DNA of 64,000 nt, from contig JARGXX010000116.1 of the NCBI GenBank assembly GCA_030374765.1, positions 868,001-932,000 of the forward strand. The letters are read 5' to 3'. Below the pieces are notes generated by a model that saw only the letters and a program-made list of their open reading frames with translations, ran no database searches and was not told the origin of the DNA. Source of the DNA: Agarophyton chilense. Taxonomy: Eukaryota > Rhodophyta > Florideophyceae > Gracilariales > Gracilariaceae. The position numbers were made by a program, and so were the translations under genes. Below are positions 39,127 to 49,800 of this stretch, piece by piece; the stretch's first letter is position 1; every line of letters starts with the position of its first letter.

Positions 39127-40764
39127 TTACGCAAGCTCCGGAAAAAACCTTTGGACCGAAGATCCGGCGTGAATACTAGTTTTGAAAGTTGCCTCGCCTT
39201 CGAAGGCGATAATATCCTCAAGCTCCTTGCAGAGCTCTACTGCCGTTTCCAGACTGCTGTAGTCCTTGGCACATGCACGTACTTCCTGTATCATTTCTAT
39301 CAAACGTTCTACTTGGCCACACTTTGCAACCTGTAAAATCATATCCCGAATGGCTGCCTGAATCAAAAAGGAGTCAGGGACCCTTCTAGTCTCCATAAGT
39401 ACTGACAGACAGCTTTCAAACACGTTTTTCCTGAATGAATCCACTCGAAGCCAAGCCCATTTGATTGACTCTTTAAGAACTGCGAGGGTCCGCGTAACAT
39501 CTTCTGCTTCTAGGGTACCATGTCTCACCAAGATTGCGATGCGTTCAAGAAAAGTACACAAGGCCAAAATCCAATCAATACGACACATTAGCAGGTCTTG
39601 GACCAACGGTGGTACAAATCTTGATAATTCTATAGCAGCCCTCGTCTCTCCTAGAGCTTGCAAGCCCTGATCGTCTGATTCAGAGCTCTCACTACGACTT
39701 TGCATGTGGTGCACTACAGTGCCAATCACCTTGGATACTGAAGTAAAGAATTCTTCCCCACGTGATTCTATTGGTCTTGTCTTCGGCAATAGAGTGGCCA
39801 ACAGTGGGATGGCAACCATCGATGTTGGAACATCGCGCCATGATAAAGCAACTTGCAACGACTTAGATGTAACTATTGGTTCCATGGCGGAAAGAGGTAG
39901 ACGAGAAGATAGCAAAGCCATGGAATGCAATGCTTGGACTCGTATTGATTCCTGAACACTTTCAACTAGATCTCTCAATGTCGGCAGGATCTCGTTCACA
40001 GTCTCAATAAGCTTGTTGTCGCCCACTTCACTCAGTAGATAGTGTAACACATGTGACGTTGGAGCTACATGATGCACGCTGTACGGTGCTTTGAAGGAAC
40101 TGAGATCGCCTTTCACAGCAATGCGGATCAAAGGTGCAACCTGAGTTAAGAGGGATGATAGTAGCTGGGATTTGCTTTCAAGCCGACGCATTCGGCACAA
40201 TTGAGAGAGTGATTGATCACACAAGTTACGAACCTTCGAACTGCGTTGGTCGTTTTCGTCTGTTGTGGATATCAAGATACGTACCGCTGAGAAAATGAGA
40301 TGCCCAGGGGCTGTATTTGCAGCTGCAGAACGTCGATTTTCCTTTGCTGCAATGCAATCTAGAAGATTCAGGGCGACGGACAACGAATCGATAGCTGTTT
40401 CCAAAGGCTTGGCTGGAGGCAAAGGAAGATCGATCATGTTCTGGGACGCACGAACCCAGTGTATATGGATGAGTTGATCGACATCGGTGACAGATATTGC
40501 AGACCAATTGACTAGTTCTTGAACAATGTCTGAATGCATAAATTTAGAGAAGGCACAAAATGTGTTCTCTACCTCCTCAACCGGGAAATCAGCAGCCAAA
40601 AGACCACTGACCCATGCATTGATTATTTCACCCAATTTGCGAGAAATAGACAGACGTTGTGCCCCATCGTCATGTTCGCCATAAGACAGACCGAGAAGCC
40701 AGACCAATGCCTTCTCAATGCAGGCCGATGGAAGCGCCTCTAACCTAGTGGAACTCGGCGGCAT
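39127..40764 (-). CDS. HEAT-like helical repeat protein (possibly TTI2-like)
   Basis: The 545-residue product is nearly all alpha-helical, with repeated amphipathic pairs, for example VQESIRVQALHSMALLSSRLP and TLAVLKESIKWAWLRVDSF, which suggests HEAT/ARM-type repeats. Length and overall pattern would fit TTI2 of the Tel2-Tti1-Tti2 chaperone complex for PIKK kinases, but I see no diagnostic motif, so this is a guess. No membrane segment. Start at the first ATG, 40764 (MPPSSTRLEALPSACIEKAL). It is divergent from NDUFS4. Confidence 0.7.
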   Translation of the reverse strand: MPPSSTRLEALPSACIEKALVWLLGLSYGEHDDGAQRLSISRKLGEIINAWVSGLLAADFPVEEVENTFCAFSKFMHSDIVQELVNWSAISVTDVDQLIHIHWVRASQNMIDLPLPPAKPLETAIDSLSVALNLLDCIAAKENRRSAAANTAPGHLIFSAVRILISTTDENDQRSSKVRNLCDQSLSQLCRMRRLESKSQLLSSLLTQVAPLIRIAVKGDLSSFKAPYSVHHVAPTSHVLHYLLSEVGDNKLIETVNEILPTLRDLVESVQESIRVQALHSMALLSSRLPLSAMEPIVTSKSLQVALSWRDVPTSMVAIPLLATLLPKTRPIESRGEEFFTSVSKVIGTVVHHMQSRSESSESDDQGLQALGETRAAIELSRFVPPLVQDLLMCRIDWILALCTFLERIAILVRHGTLEAEDVTRTLAVLKESIKWAWLRVDSFRKNVFESCLSVLMETRRVPDSFLIQAAIRDMILQVAKCGQVERLIEMIQEVRACAKDYSSLETAVELCKELEDIIAFEGEATFKTSIHAGSSVQRFFPELA

Positions 40765-41364
40765 TTGATAGTGGCGTGGAGTAAAGCATCAACGACATTT
40801 CTGGAGAGAAAAGTTCTTTGAGGCAATACTAAACCGAAAGAGGATCATCACATCTTGTTATCCATCGATGTTCAATTTAGATTGGAAACAAAACGAACCG
40901 GAGTCTCGTATATCCTTTTGTGTCACGAAACTCGTAGTCTGCATTTTTGGTAGCTTACTATACAGAAAGCCAAACGCGCCCATGGATTTGACATGCGATA
41001 AACGATAAAATAACCTCATTCCGATCCACGTGTATTTTTTCTGTGCTACAGTACCAGCGAGCTACGCTTCCCATCATTTCGTCTTCACAAAGCTGCCAGT
41101 ACGAAAGTGCATCAGCGTTAACTTCACTGCGCAATTCCGGTTTTCGGACTCAGCTGCCACTTCGGACTCGATACACATCAATTCAGTATCTCCAGGTGCT
41201 ATATGAGAATCACATTGAGCGATTTCTTCAACGGTTTTGGGAAGCGCAAGCATTTGAAAAAAGGTGCATTCCGAATAGCACGCGGAAACGAATCGATTGC
41301 CATTATTCGTGTTTGAAGATATTCCATTCTGTTCAAAGGTCAACTCTTCATTTCTGAGAGCAAG
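40765..41364. promoter_or_regulatory. Shared region between divergent HEAT-protein and NDUFS4 genes
   Basis: The 600 bp is AT-rich. An 89-codon minus-strand frame (41343-41074) lacks an ATG at its start and overlaps an equally long plus-strand frame, so neither is called. Confidence 0.4.
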
Positions 41365-41990
41365 ATGTCATCCTTTCGCTGGATGAAGACCGTTGGTCGA
41401 TTAGCACCTCGTAATACTCGCATGATGTCATCGAACCCGGACCATTCGGTTAATGTTCTGTCTGGCATTCCAGAAAAGCATGCCGCGAGGCGTGTACGTA
41501 TATACAAACCAGCAAAGTAAGTCTACTCACGCAGAGTGATTCTTTCGCACACTCATGACGATTCTAACGAAGTGAGTTTGATAATTATGGTGCGCTAGAG
41601 TTGCTACTCAACAAGGCCGCGGAAGCCTCACGCAAATGTGGAAAATGTCATTCGAGAAGCTCGAAGGTGATGATCGATGGACTAATCCGCTAATGGTACG
41701 TGAGCTTTAGAAGTTTCGGGGGGCACATCGCTATCGTTTCGTAATCTGACTTGCAATACCTTAAATCAAAGGGATGGACTAGTACCGGTGATCCACTTTC
41801 AAACATGGGAATGTCTTTCCCAAGCAAAGAAGCTGCAATCCATTACGCGGAGCGCAATGGTTACGAGTTTGTTACTGCTGAGCCCGCAGAAGAGAAGCAA
41901 CATGTAAAGCCAATCGCACCATTTAAGCGTTCTATGGTGCACCACTGGCGTCATAGTGGAACTCCGGTCTACGACGGTGATAGTAAATAA
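41365..41990 (+). CDS. NDUFS4: Mitochondrial complex I subunit NDUFS4 (18-kDa subunit), two introns
   Basis: My model joins 41365-41516, 41599-41695 and 41772-41990, giving 155 residues. The N-terminus (MSSFRWMKTVGRLAPRNTR) is a typical mitochondrial presequence. The mature part follows the family: RRVRIYKPAK, then MWKMSFEKLEGDDRWTNPLM, then GWTSTGDPLSNMGMSFPSKE, and FKRSMVHHWRHSGTPVYDGD at the end. Introns of 82 and 76 bp start GTAAGT and GTACGT. The second acceptor (ATCAAAG) was chosen because it rebuilds the conserved NPLM-GWTSTGDP junction. NDUFS4 sits at the N-module/Q-module junction of complex I and is needed for its late assembly and stability. Confidence 0.9.
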
Positions 41991-42809
41991 AAAACATCGT
42001 AGTGTTCTCATTTCGGTAGAAGACGAAGTAAAACGACGCGCAACGTCATTATTCGTCCCCTGCAAGTGCATGGATTACGATTGGAACTCGTATTTGCGTC
42101 CCCGCTTTTTGTAATGAGTCGCTGGTGGGAGCGATTGTTTGATTGAGGTATCGTGTAGAACATCACGTTCGTTTACGTTGGGTTTAGTTAAATTGTCCAG
42201 AAACATCACGAAGTATGACTGACCTTGCGATGAGCAGAATAAGTGTAACTGTCGGTGATCGGAACGTGAGATGAATTTTGAACTACACGGTGATGTCTAT
42301 GTTGTTCCTATCTCCGTATTCGAACATGTGCGGCGGGTCCAAGGGGACAGCGCGATCACTTGTGCGTCATTGCAGTATTATTGTACCCTTAGTACAAAGG
42401 TAAAAAGGTGAGCAACCCTTGTACAGCAAATGGCTGAATCTGCAAAAATTATGAAAAGCAAGGCTCGAATAATTGCGTGAGCACTTGTTCGTCTCGACAC
42501 GGCGATTTCCGAACCTGCTGCCGAGCAATCAAAGAGCCAATTCGATGACGGTTCCCAACATGTCCTCACTACGCTGAGAAACGTCCAACAGAGCCGTGTG
42601 TTGCTTCGTTGTCCGCCGCCGTCAGTGTTGGACATAAACTCTATGCTTGCCTCTTGATTCGATTGGTTCGTTGATACAGGCGCAAAAGAGCGACCGAGGG
42701 ACTCATTATCCTGGTTTTACTCGCCCCAAAAGAATCTACAAAGCGGGGTAGGTCGTTGCTTCCTTCAGCCCTGCCACGGGGAAAACGAAGTTACGCGCTC
42801 TTCCAAACC
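41991..42809. other. Intergenic, no gene resolved
   Basis: This 820 bp lies between NDUFS4 and TAF4. A minus-strand frame at 42635-42378 (85 codons) has a hydrophobic segment (AIIRALLFIIFADSAICC) and starts MSNTDGGGQRSNTRLC. It could be a small membrane protein but has no family match that I can name. Confidence 0.35.
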
Positions 42810-45734
42810 ATGGAGACAAACAAAAATCTCGACGAACTTCTTGCAGCAATTGGTGACGGAAGTGCCAATGCAGCAAACTCAGCCGCTCGCGTCAAGCAGG
42901 CACCTGCCCAAACTCGCAACCCGACGGCAGCGTTTCCGCCGGCTCCGCAAATTCCCATTCCCTCCGCGCCGCAAGCCATGAGCAGACCACTAAGCTCCAC
43001 CATGAATACTGCTCCTAGTCGCCCGAACGTGAATGGCCACTACAACGATCTACTGAGCCTACTTCAAAGACAAGGAACCCCGGCTGCGAACCAACAACTA
43101 CCCCGTTCACAAAATCCCCCAGCTGCTCGAATGCCGGCCTCTGCCCGACTTTCATTCGTCCCAGGCGGGCGACCGACACCAAGTCAAGCCCTAGATCCGA
43201 AGGCACTGGCAGCTTTAAAGCGCCAACATGAAATACAAGCGGCCCAAGCGAAGCAGCGTAGAGAAAGTCTAACCAATGTTTCGACTATAAATAGAAATCC
43301 ACCAGCTGTGCCGGTAACTCGAATGAACAGTCAAGGGTTTCCAACGGGAATACCGCCTGGGGTTAACGTTCCTACGATGGGAACCAGTACTAACCAGGAA
43401 TCCCAACTTAATCCTAATGTTTCGGCTCAACAACGACCAAACAGCGCCGCTCAGCAAGGACAGCCCCGATCAATAACTCAAGAGCAGGTCATAGTCGGTC
43501 ATTTCTGCCGTCATGCAATTAAGACGCTCAAGAAGATTGTAGAGGGTCTTCCATACGCAGCTCAAGTAGAGCTCAGATTACGTGAGCATATAAAAGCTGT
43601 TTGGTCTCAGTGGGTGAAGGGGATGATAACACGACCGCAGCTTCTCCAGTCCGTATCTAACTTTGTGAAGCAAAGCACTCCCAACGCAAAAGATGTGGAT
43701 GTTATCAGAGACTTTAAAGCATGGTATGAACATGAATATGAACTACAAAAACAAAGGAATCGTCAGCCACAACCACCAAAACAAGTTCGACATCCTCAGG
43801 CGCCCGGTCAGGACGTTAGGCACGTCAACAACGTACCAGCACACCCTGGAAGCCAGGCTGTACGCACAAACCTGCCGCCTCAATCAGTATCGGCTGCAAG
43901 GGGACAGCTCAAACAAGAACCGCAAAGACCCACCATAGTTCATACAGCAGGTAAGACTATTGGAACTAAACCAGAACCCACTATAGCCGCTCCGGGAAGA
44001 GCGATGATACCTAAAAATGCTGGAGGACGAGCTATGTCAGGAGAAAATGCTGGGGGTAGGCAACTTCTTGGTAATGGTGTCCCAAGACCTCCAGGCATAC
44101 CAGTCCCGGCTACCTCGAATCTCATAATGCACAATACGGTTCCACAACAAAGTGCGGTCAACCAAATGACAGCCGCGAAGTTTTCGGAAGGCAGGCCAAG
44201 CAGTTCGCCGCCTAAGGTTGCTCAGAAAGTCGTCGGAATTGTCCCTCAAGTTGCTGGAAAGAGTATCGGAGGGAAAAGCCTACTGCAAAACAAGGCTGTC
44301 ACACAGCTGAAGCCAAAACAGCCCAGAAGACCTGCGCAAAAGGGTCCTGCAAAGACGATTGCTCGGACATCACCACAAGGTGCAGGGAAGGGCAAATCCC
44401 CAGCTGCATACCAGTTTCAAGCAGGAGTTCATGCTGGAATTCACCCTGGCGGAAATGTTCAGATAAATTATGCACATCACCAGCTTCAACCACAGATTTC
44501 CGCTAAACGAAGTTTAGACAGTAATATTTCCTCGCCACCAAACGCAGTTAAGAAAGCCAAAACAGCCTCTAAAGTGCCCAAGGCCGCGACGAGCAAGAAG
44601 AAACCGTCGTTACCAGTTGGAATCCCATTAGCGTTGAAAGGGACAAGGCCCCCCATTCAAAAACCGGATCAAAGGAACAAAGGTGCTAAGAGGCCGATGG
44701 CATCAGGAGCACTTCCACCTCCCGGGCCCGTACCGATTTCTGTAGGAAACCCGAGTGCAGAAATAATGCAGAAGAAAGCACGACGACAAGAAGACTTGAA
44801 AGAGATCAATCTAGTGGACAACGTCGTAGATATTGAAGATGAGGAGGTGAAACTTAATGTGGATGCGAACGGAAAACGACAGTCCGTCGACGAAGTAGTT
44901 CGATACAACCCGGATATGATTGTTTCCGGACCCATTCTCCGGATGAAAATGCAGTCTATCGCGAAAAGCCATGGTATTCATGAAAACATTAGCAACGAAG
45001 CGACGGAACTGATGTCTCTTGCAGTGCGAGAGCGATTGGCTTGTATTTTAGAGTCGCTGAAGACAATCGCATCGGTGCGAGTAGGGGCCGAGAAAGAACA
45101 ATGGGGAAGGGTGGAAACTGGGTTGGACATACGCGAAAAACTGCAAAGGGCCCGAGAGGATGAAGAACGGACACTGCAGGTTGCCGCAGAAATGAGAGTG
45201 AAGCGTCGTAAGGAGCAAAAAGAGGCTGAGGCTAAAAGATTTGCGGGAGAGGCAGCGAAGAACGATAAAAGTGCGAAAGACTCGAGTGCTGCAGCTGAAG
45301 CCGAAAGAAAGGAAAAACTTGCTCTTGAAAAGAAGAAGAAGGAGAGCAGTAGTCAACGAGACGCGTTGTCTGGTCTGGTTCGCGATTTCGATAGACGACG
45401 ACGTCGGGCATCGGCGAAGCCGCTTGCACCGCTGAAGCCACTCGGAAAACCGGGCTTGCCACCCCTCGCCAAGCGCCCGAGCTCGGACAGTTTGGGAAGA
45501 TCTGGGCTGAAACCACTTGGTTCGCTTGACAAGCTCAAGATGGGACCCCTTGTGAAGCTCGGGGGTAGGTCAAATAGCCCCATTCCTCGCGGCCTCGGGA
45601 GGGACCCTGTGGCTCCGCAAGTTAGACTGCGTGTGACTCTGATGGATTGTCTGTTTTTGTTCGAATCGGAAAGAAATACAAAGAAAAGTTGTTTGCTATA
45701 CAAGTGGTACGCTCGCCTTCCATGTGGTAAGTAA
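42810..45734 (+). CDS. TAF4: TFIID subunit TAF4
   Basis: The product has 974 residues from the ATG at 42810 (accATGgag). The N-terminal 220 residues are Pro/Ala/Gln-rich. The TAFH/NHR1 helical domain lies at about 222-312 (VIVGHFCRHAIKTLKKIVEGLP ... KAWYEHEYELQKQ). A long Pro/Gln/Lys-rich disordered middle follows. The TAF4 C-terminal domain is at about 690-974: the histone-fold segment SGPILRMKMQSIAKSHGI, then NEATELMSLAVRERL and the closing block VRLRVTLMDCLFLFESERNT. TAF4 pairs with TAF12 through this fold and is a core scaffold of TFIID. Domain order and length match animal and plant TAF4. No introns are needed. Confidence 0.9.
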   Translation: METNKNLDELLAAIGDGSANAANSAARVKQAPAQTRNPTAAFPPAPQIPIPSAPQAMSRPLSSTMNTAPSRPNVNGHYNDLLSLLQRQGTPAANQQLPRSQNPPAARMPASARLSFVPGGRPTPSQALDPKALAALKRQHEIQAAQAKQRRESLTNVSTINRNPPAVPVTRMNSQGFPTGIPPGVNVPTMGTSTNQESQLNPNVSAQQRPNSAAQQGQPRSITQEQVIVGHFCRHAIKTLKKIVEGLPYAAQVELRLREHIKAVWSQWVKGMITRPQLLQSVSNFVKQSTPNAKDVDVIRDFKAWYEHEYELQKQRNRQPQPPKQVRHPQAPGQDVRHVNNVPAHPGSQAVRTNLPPQSVSAARGQLKQEPQRPTIVHTAGKTIGTKPEPTIAAPGRAMIPKNAGGRAMSGENAGGRQLLGNGVPRPPGIPVPATSNLIMHNTVPQQSAVNQMTAAKFSEGRPSSSPPKVAQKVVGIVPQVAGKSIGGKSLLQNKAVTQLKPKQPRRPAQKGPAKTIARTSPQGAGKGKSPAAYQFQAGVHAGIHPGGNVQINYAHHQLQPQISAKRSLDSNISSPPNAVKKAKTASKVPKAATSKKKPSLPVGIPLALKGTRPPIQKPDQRNKGAKRPMASGALPPPGPVPISVGNPSAEIMQKKARRQEDLKEINLVDNVVDIEDEEVKLNVDANGKRQSVDEVVRYNPDMIVSGPILRMKMQSIAKSHGIHENISNEATELMSLAVRERLACILESLKTIASVRVGAEKEQWGRVETGLDIREKLQRAREDEERTLQVAAEMRVKRRKEQKEAEAKRFAGEAAKNDKSAKDSSAAAEAERKEKLALEKKKKESSSQRDALSGLVRDFDRRRRRASAKPLAPLKPLGKPGLPPLAKRPSSDSLGRSGLKPLGSLDKLKMGPLVKLGGRSNSPIPRGLGRDPVAPQVRLRVTLMDCLFLFESERNTKKSCLLYKWYARLPCGK

Positions 45735-46877
45735 GGAAGGATCTGCGGCATAATTACATTTCTCGACGAGGTTCAGGAGCACGCTGTGCCAGTTGTGTTG
45801 TCATTGACGTACTCAAGTCCTAGCTAGAAGACTGGTGAGGACCGTCATGAGGACCGTCATGCATTAACTTTATTCCCTACAATGAATGCTAGCCAGTTAC
45901 TTAGTGACGCCGATAGATACTTAGAGAGCAGATAAATGTTGTGTTAAGACGTGAACGACATGAAATAACGTTGGCGTATAACGTCCTCTGGAGCTATTTG
46001 ATCTTCATGTGCGATGATGAAGCTTAAACGGTGTTACACAACGAGCGCACTGCGCGTAGCAATCCCTACCCGTATTGCGCTCGTTGACCGGGGCTATTGA
46101 TCAGCGTTTGAGGCTACTCCGAGCATAAGCAAGGGCCTGGCGGGCCGCCAATGTGCGGCGAACCCGCGCTGTGCTTAATATGGCTTCAAAATTGGACAAC
46201 GACGACAACGTTCGAAAGCGACGAGCGGGTGCCAAGGAAAGGCTTGGGTGCTGTATGCTGCGGTGGCGCGGTTCACAGGCCGGCGCGCGAATTGTTCAAA
46301 AACCTCGCGCCAAAAGCCCCCATGGCGCCTCCTTTAGCGCTTACCAAGCCTACCCACCGCGTATCTTCACGCCTACCTCCGCTCACCTGCCCCTTTCGCC
46401 TACGTTACGCCATCGTCTAACTCGGCACTACGCGCGGCGGATTGCCACGTCGCCGATACCGGGCGCTACCCCTCGAGGTAGTGGCTCTTCACGCCCAGCT
46501 ATCCTCGTCTTTCGTCGTCTACTTCCAACGTGGCCTTTTGCCACCCGAGCGCCCCGTTCCCAATACGTTAACTTCAACTTCATACCCCGCTGCTTACTCG
46601 CCCTCATCGCCGCCATCTCGCCCTTTTGCCGTTGCGCGCACCTAAGTCACTAATTCTGGCAGACATCTGTCAGTGTACATATCTCACAACATCCTTTCAG
46701 TCGTGCTCAACCGCAACCACCCGCAGCTAACACCAAATCAGATCTCCAACTTCTACGAAACTTTGTCAGCCCTCTGCAAATCATTATTTCGAAATCGTTA
46801 CGTTGTGACACCCCTGTGTCGCATATCCGCACTGCTCCTCGAGAGTACAGCTTGAGATATTTAGTGTTCAATCGAAC
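45735..46877. other. Intergenic upstream of RPB1
   Basis: This 1.1 kb lies between TAF4 and RPB1. A direct 12-bp duplication (GAGGACCGTCAT) lies near 45836-45860. Overlapping frames at 46151-46653 are Arg/Pro-rich with no domain. It presumably holds the RPB1 promoter and leader. Confidence 0.45.
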
Positions 46878-49800
46878 ATGAGCCAGACCGTACGATTTCC
46901 ATATTCGAGTGCCCCAGAGCGAAAGCTCAAAAGCGTCCAGTTCGGAATCTTTGGCCCCGATGAGATTCGTCGCATGTCAGTTGCCGAGATCAAGCACGAG
47001 AAGACATATGAGAATTCTGCGCCTGTAGTTGAAGGAACTGCCGACCGCCGATTGGGTGCGAATGGTCGCAGTTTTCCGTGTCAGACTTGCGGCAGTAATG
47101 ACAGGATTTGTATGGGTCATTTTGGTCATATAGAGTTGGCAAAGCCCATGTATAATATTGGATTCATGAACACTACTCTCAAAATTCTCCGGTGTGTTTG
47201 TCATTATTGCTCCAGGATTCTTTGCACGGAACGCGCTGTGGAGGATTTGATCAAGATTTCACGGCCAACGGCGAGAATGCGTGCAGCTCTACGTGCGACA
47301 AGCGGAACAAAGAAAGTTTGTACAGCCGAGAACGGTTGTGGTCATACTCAGCCGAAGTATTCGCGCGATGGATTCCGTATTCGTGCTGTGTTTGACGATA
47401 GCGCGGATGATTCAGTCGATCGTAAACAAACAATTACGGCCGAGAGAACTCACTCCATCTTTAAGCGCATTTCCGACAGAGATTGTTCTGCACTTGGCCT
47501 CTCCCCGCAGTGGTCACGTCCGGAGTGGCTTATTCTCACGCTCTTGCCTGTACCACCTTTGTCAGTCCGTCCCTCAGTGATGCAGAGCGGTCTTCGAAAT
47601 GAGGATGACCTTACAAACAAACTTGGTGACATTGTTAAGAATAACAACGCCTTGAGAGTACTGGAATCTACTGGAGCCGTAGCGCATACAATTCGAGAGC
47701 AAATCGATCTCGTCCAATATCACATTGCAACGTACATGAACAATGAGATCCCCGGAGTCGTGGCGGCGACTGTGCGCGGAGGTAGTCGAGCTATAAAAAG
47801 TATAGGTCAGCGCTTCAAGGGAAAAGAGGGTAGAGTACGAGGAAACCTCATGGGGAAGCGCGTTGATTTCAGCGCAAGAACAGTAATCACCCCAGATCCG
47901 AACCTTAGACTTCATGAGGTTGGTGTCCCTAGATCTATTGCCAAGAACTTGACGTATCCTGAATTGGTGACGACGTACAACATGGCAGAAATGCGCAAAC
48001 TTGTGCTGAATGGGCCAAACGAGTATCCCGGTGCACATTCCGTAGAACGTGAAGACGGTCGTAGAATGGGGCTGAGCTACATATCAGATCGCTCCATGGT
48101 TCGATTAGAAGTCGGCTTCAAAGTTATTCGCCATATCAAGGATGGAGACTATGTGTTGTTTAACCGGCAGCCAAGTCTTCATAAAATGTCCATCATGGGT
48201 CATAGGATACGAGTGATGCCTTACTCGACGTTTCGTTTAAACCTTTCGGTGACATCCCCCTACAATGCAGATTTTGATGGAGATGAAATGAATTTGCATG
48301 TTCCACAGTCCCATCAGACTCGTGCCGAGGTTCAGGAGCTGATGCTTGTTCCGCATTGCATTGTGTCTCCGCAGGGTAATAAGCCGGTGATGGGAATCGT
48401 TCAAGATACTCTTCTCGGCTGCATGCTTTTCACACAACGAGACTCTTTTCTGGAAAGGGATTTCGTTATGAATCTACTCATGCATGTCGGCGATTGGGAT
48501 GGAATTGTTCCAGAGCCAACTATATACAAGCCAAGACCTCTATGGACAGGAAAACAGATTTTTTCTCTCGTGCTACCGTCTGTAAATTTAATACGCTTCA
48601 ATATAACTCACCCGGATGAAGAAAACACTGACATCTCACCAGGAGACACAAAGGTGTACATCTCCAGAGGAGAGCTTATCTGTGGAATCGTTGACAAGAG
48701 GACTGTAGGTACTTCTGCGAATGGATTAATTCACGTTACTTGGAAAGAATTTGGACCAAGGGTAACCGACAAGATGATTTCACAAATTCAGGTATTAGTA
48801 AACCACTACGTTCTGCACAGGGGCCAATCTATTGGAATTGGTGACACCATTGCCGATGAAGGTACTATGCGAAATGTCATTCAAACGATCCAGAATGCGA
48901 AGGATGATGTGAAAGACCTCGTACGGAAAGCTCAAGAGAAAGAGTTGACCTTACTCCCAGGAAAAGGTATGATGGAATCTTTCGAAACAGAGGTCAACAA
49001 AGTGCTGAATGGTGCCCGTGATAAGTCAGGTTCTTCCGCTCAAGACTCTCTACTGAAGTCTAACAACATCAAACGAATGGTAAGCGCTGGATCAAAAGGT
49101 TCTTTCATCAACATTTCACAGATTTGTGCGTGCGTAGGCCAGCAGAACGTTGAGGGCAAGCGAATATCTTACGGCTTCAACCGCAGAACCCTTCCTCACT
49201 TTGTGCTTGATGACCTTGGTCCAGAGAGTCGTGGTTTTGTGGAGAATTCCTACTTGCGGGGACTCACTCCTTCGGAGTTTTTCTTTCACGCTATGGGAGG
49301 GCGAGAAGGTCTGATCGATACAGCAGTGAAAACTGCGGAAACAGGTTACATTCAACGCAGACTAATGAAAGCTATGGAAGACATTATGGTTAGATATGAC
49401 GGAACCGTGCGAAATTCATGCAATCATATTATAGAGTTTTTGTATGGAGAAGATGGAATGGATGCAACATTTCTTGAGGATCAAAGCCTCCGCACGTTCA
49501 AGATGTCTGACAAGAAACTTGAGAAGGAGTTTTGGCTTGATCCTACTGATTCATCTTTTGGTCGCGACGACCGTGGGCGCCCTTACCTCAATGATGATAC
49601 ATGTGACAGAATAAGACAGGATGTCCAAATGCACATCATGCTCACCGAAGAATTCGAGCAAATTAAGAGAGATCGTCATATCCTTCGCGAAGAAATCGTC
49701 AAAAACGGAGACCCCAAACGTCCGCTTGCGGTTAACGTGGATCGGATAATATGGAATGCGAAGCTGCTGCACGGTATCCGTTCAGATTCTCTCTCTACTC

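Noticed and set aside
41696..41750. A GT-TG intron in NDUFS4 ending before CAATACC
   Set aside because: An ordinary AG acceptor 21 bp further on restores the conserved NPLM-GWTSTGDP junction, so no unusual splice site is needed.
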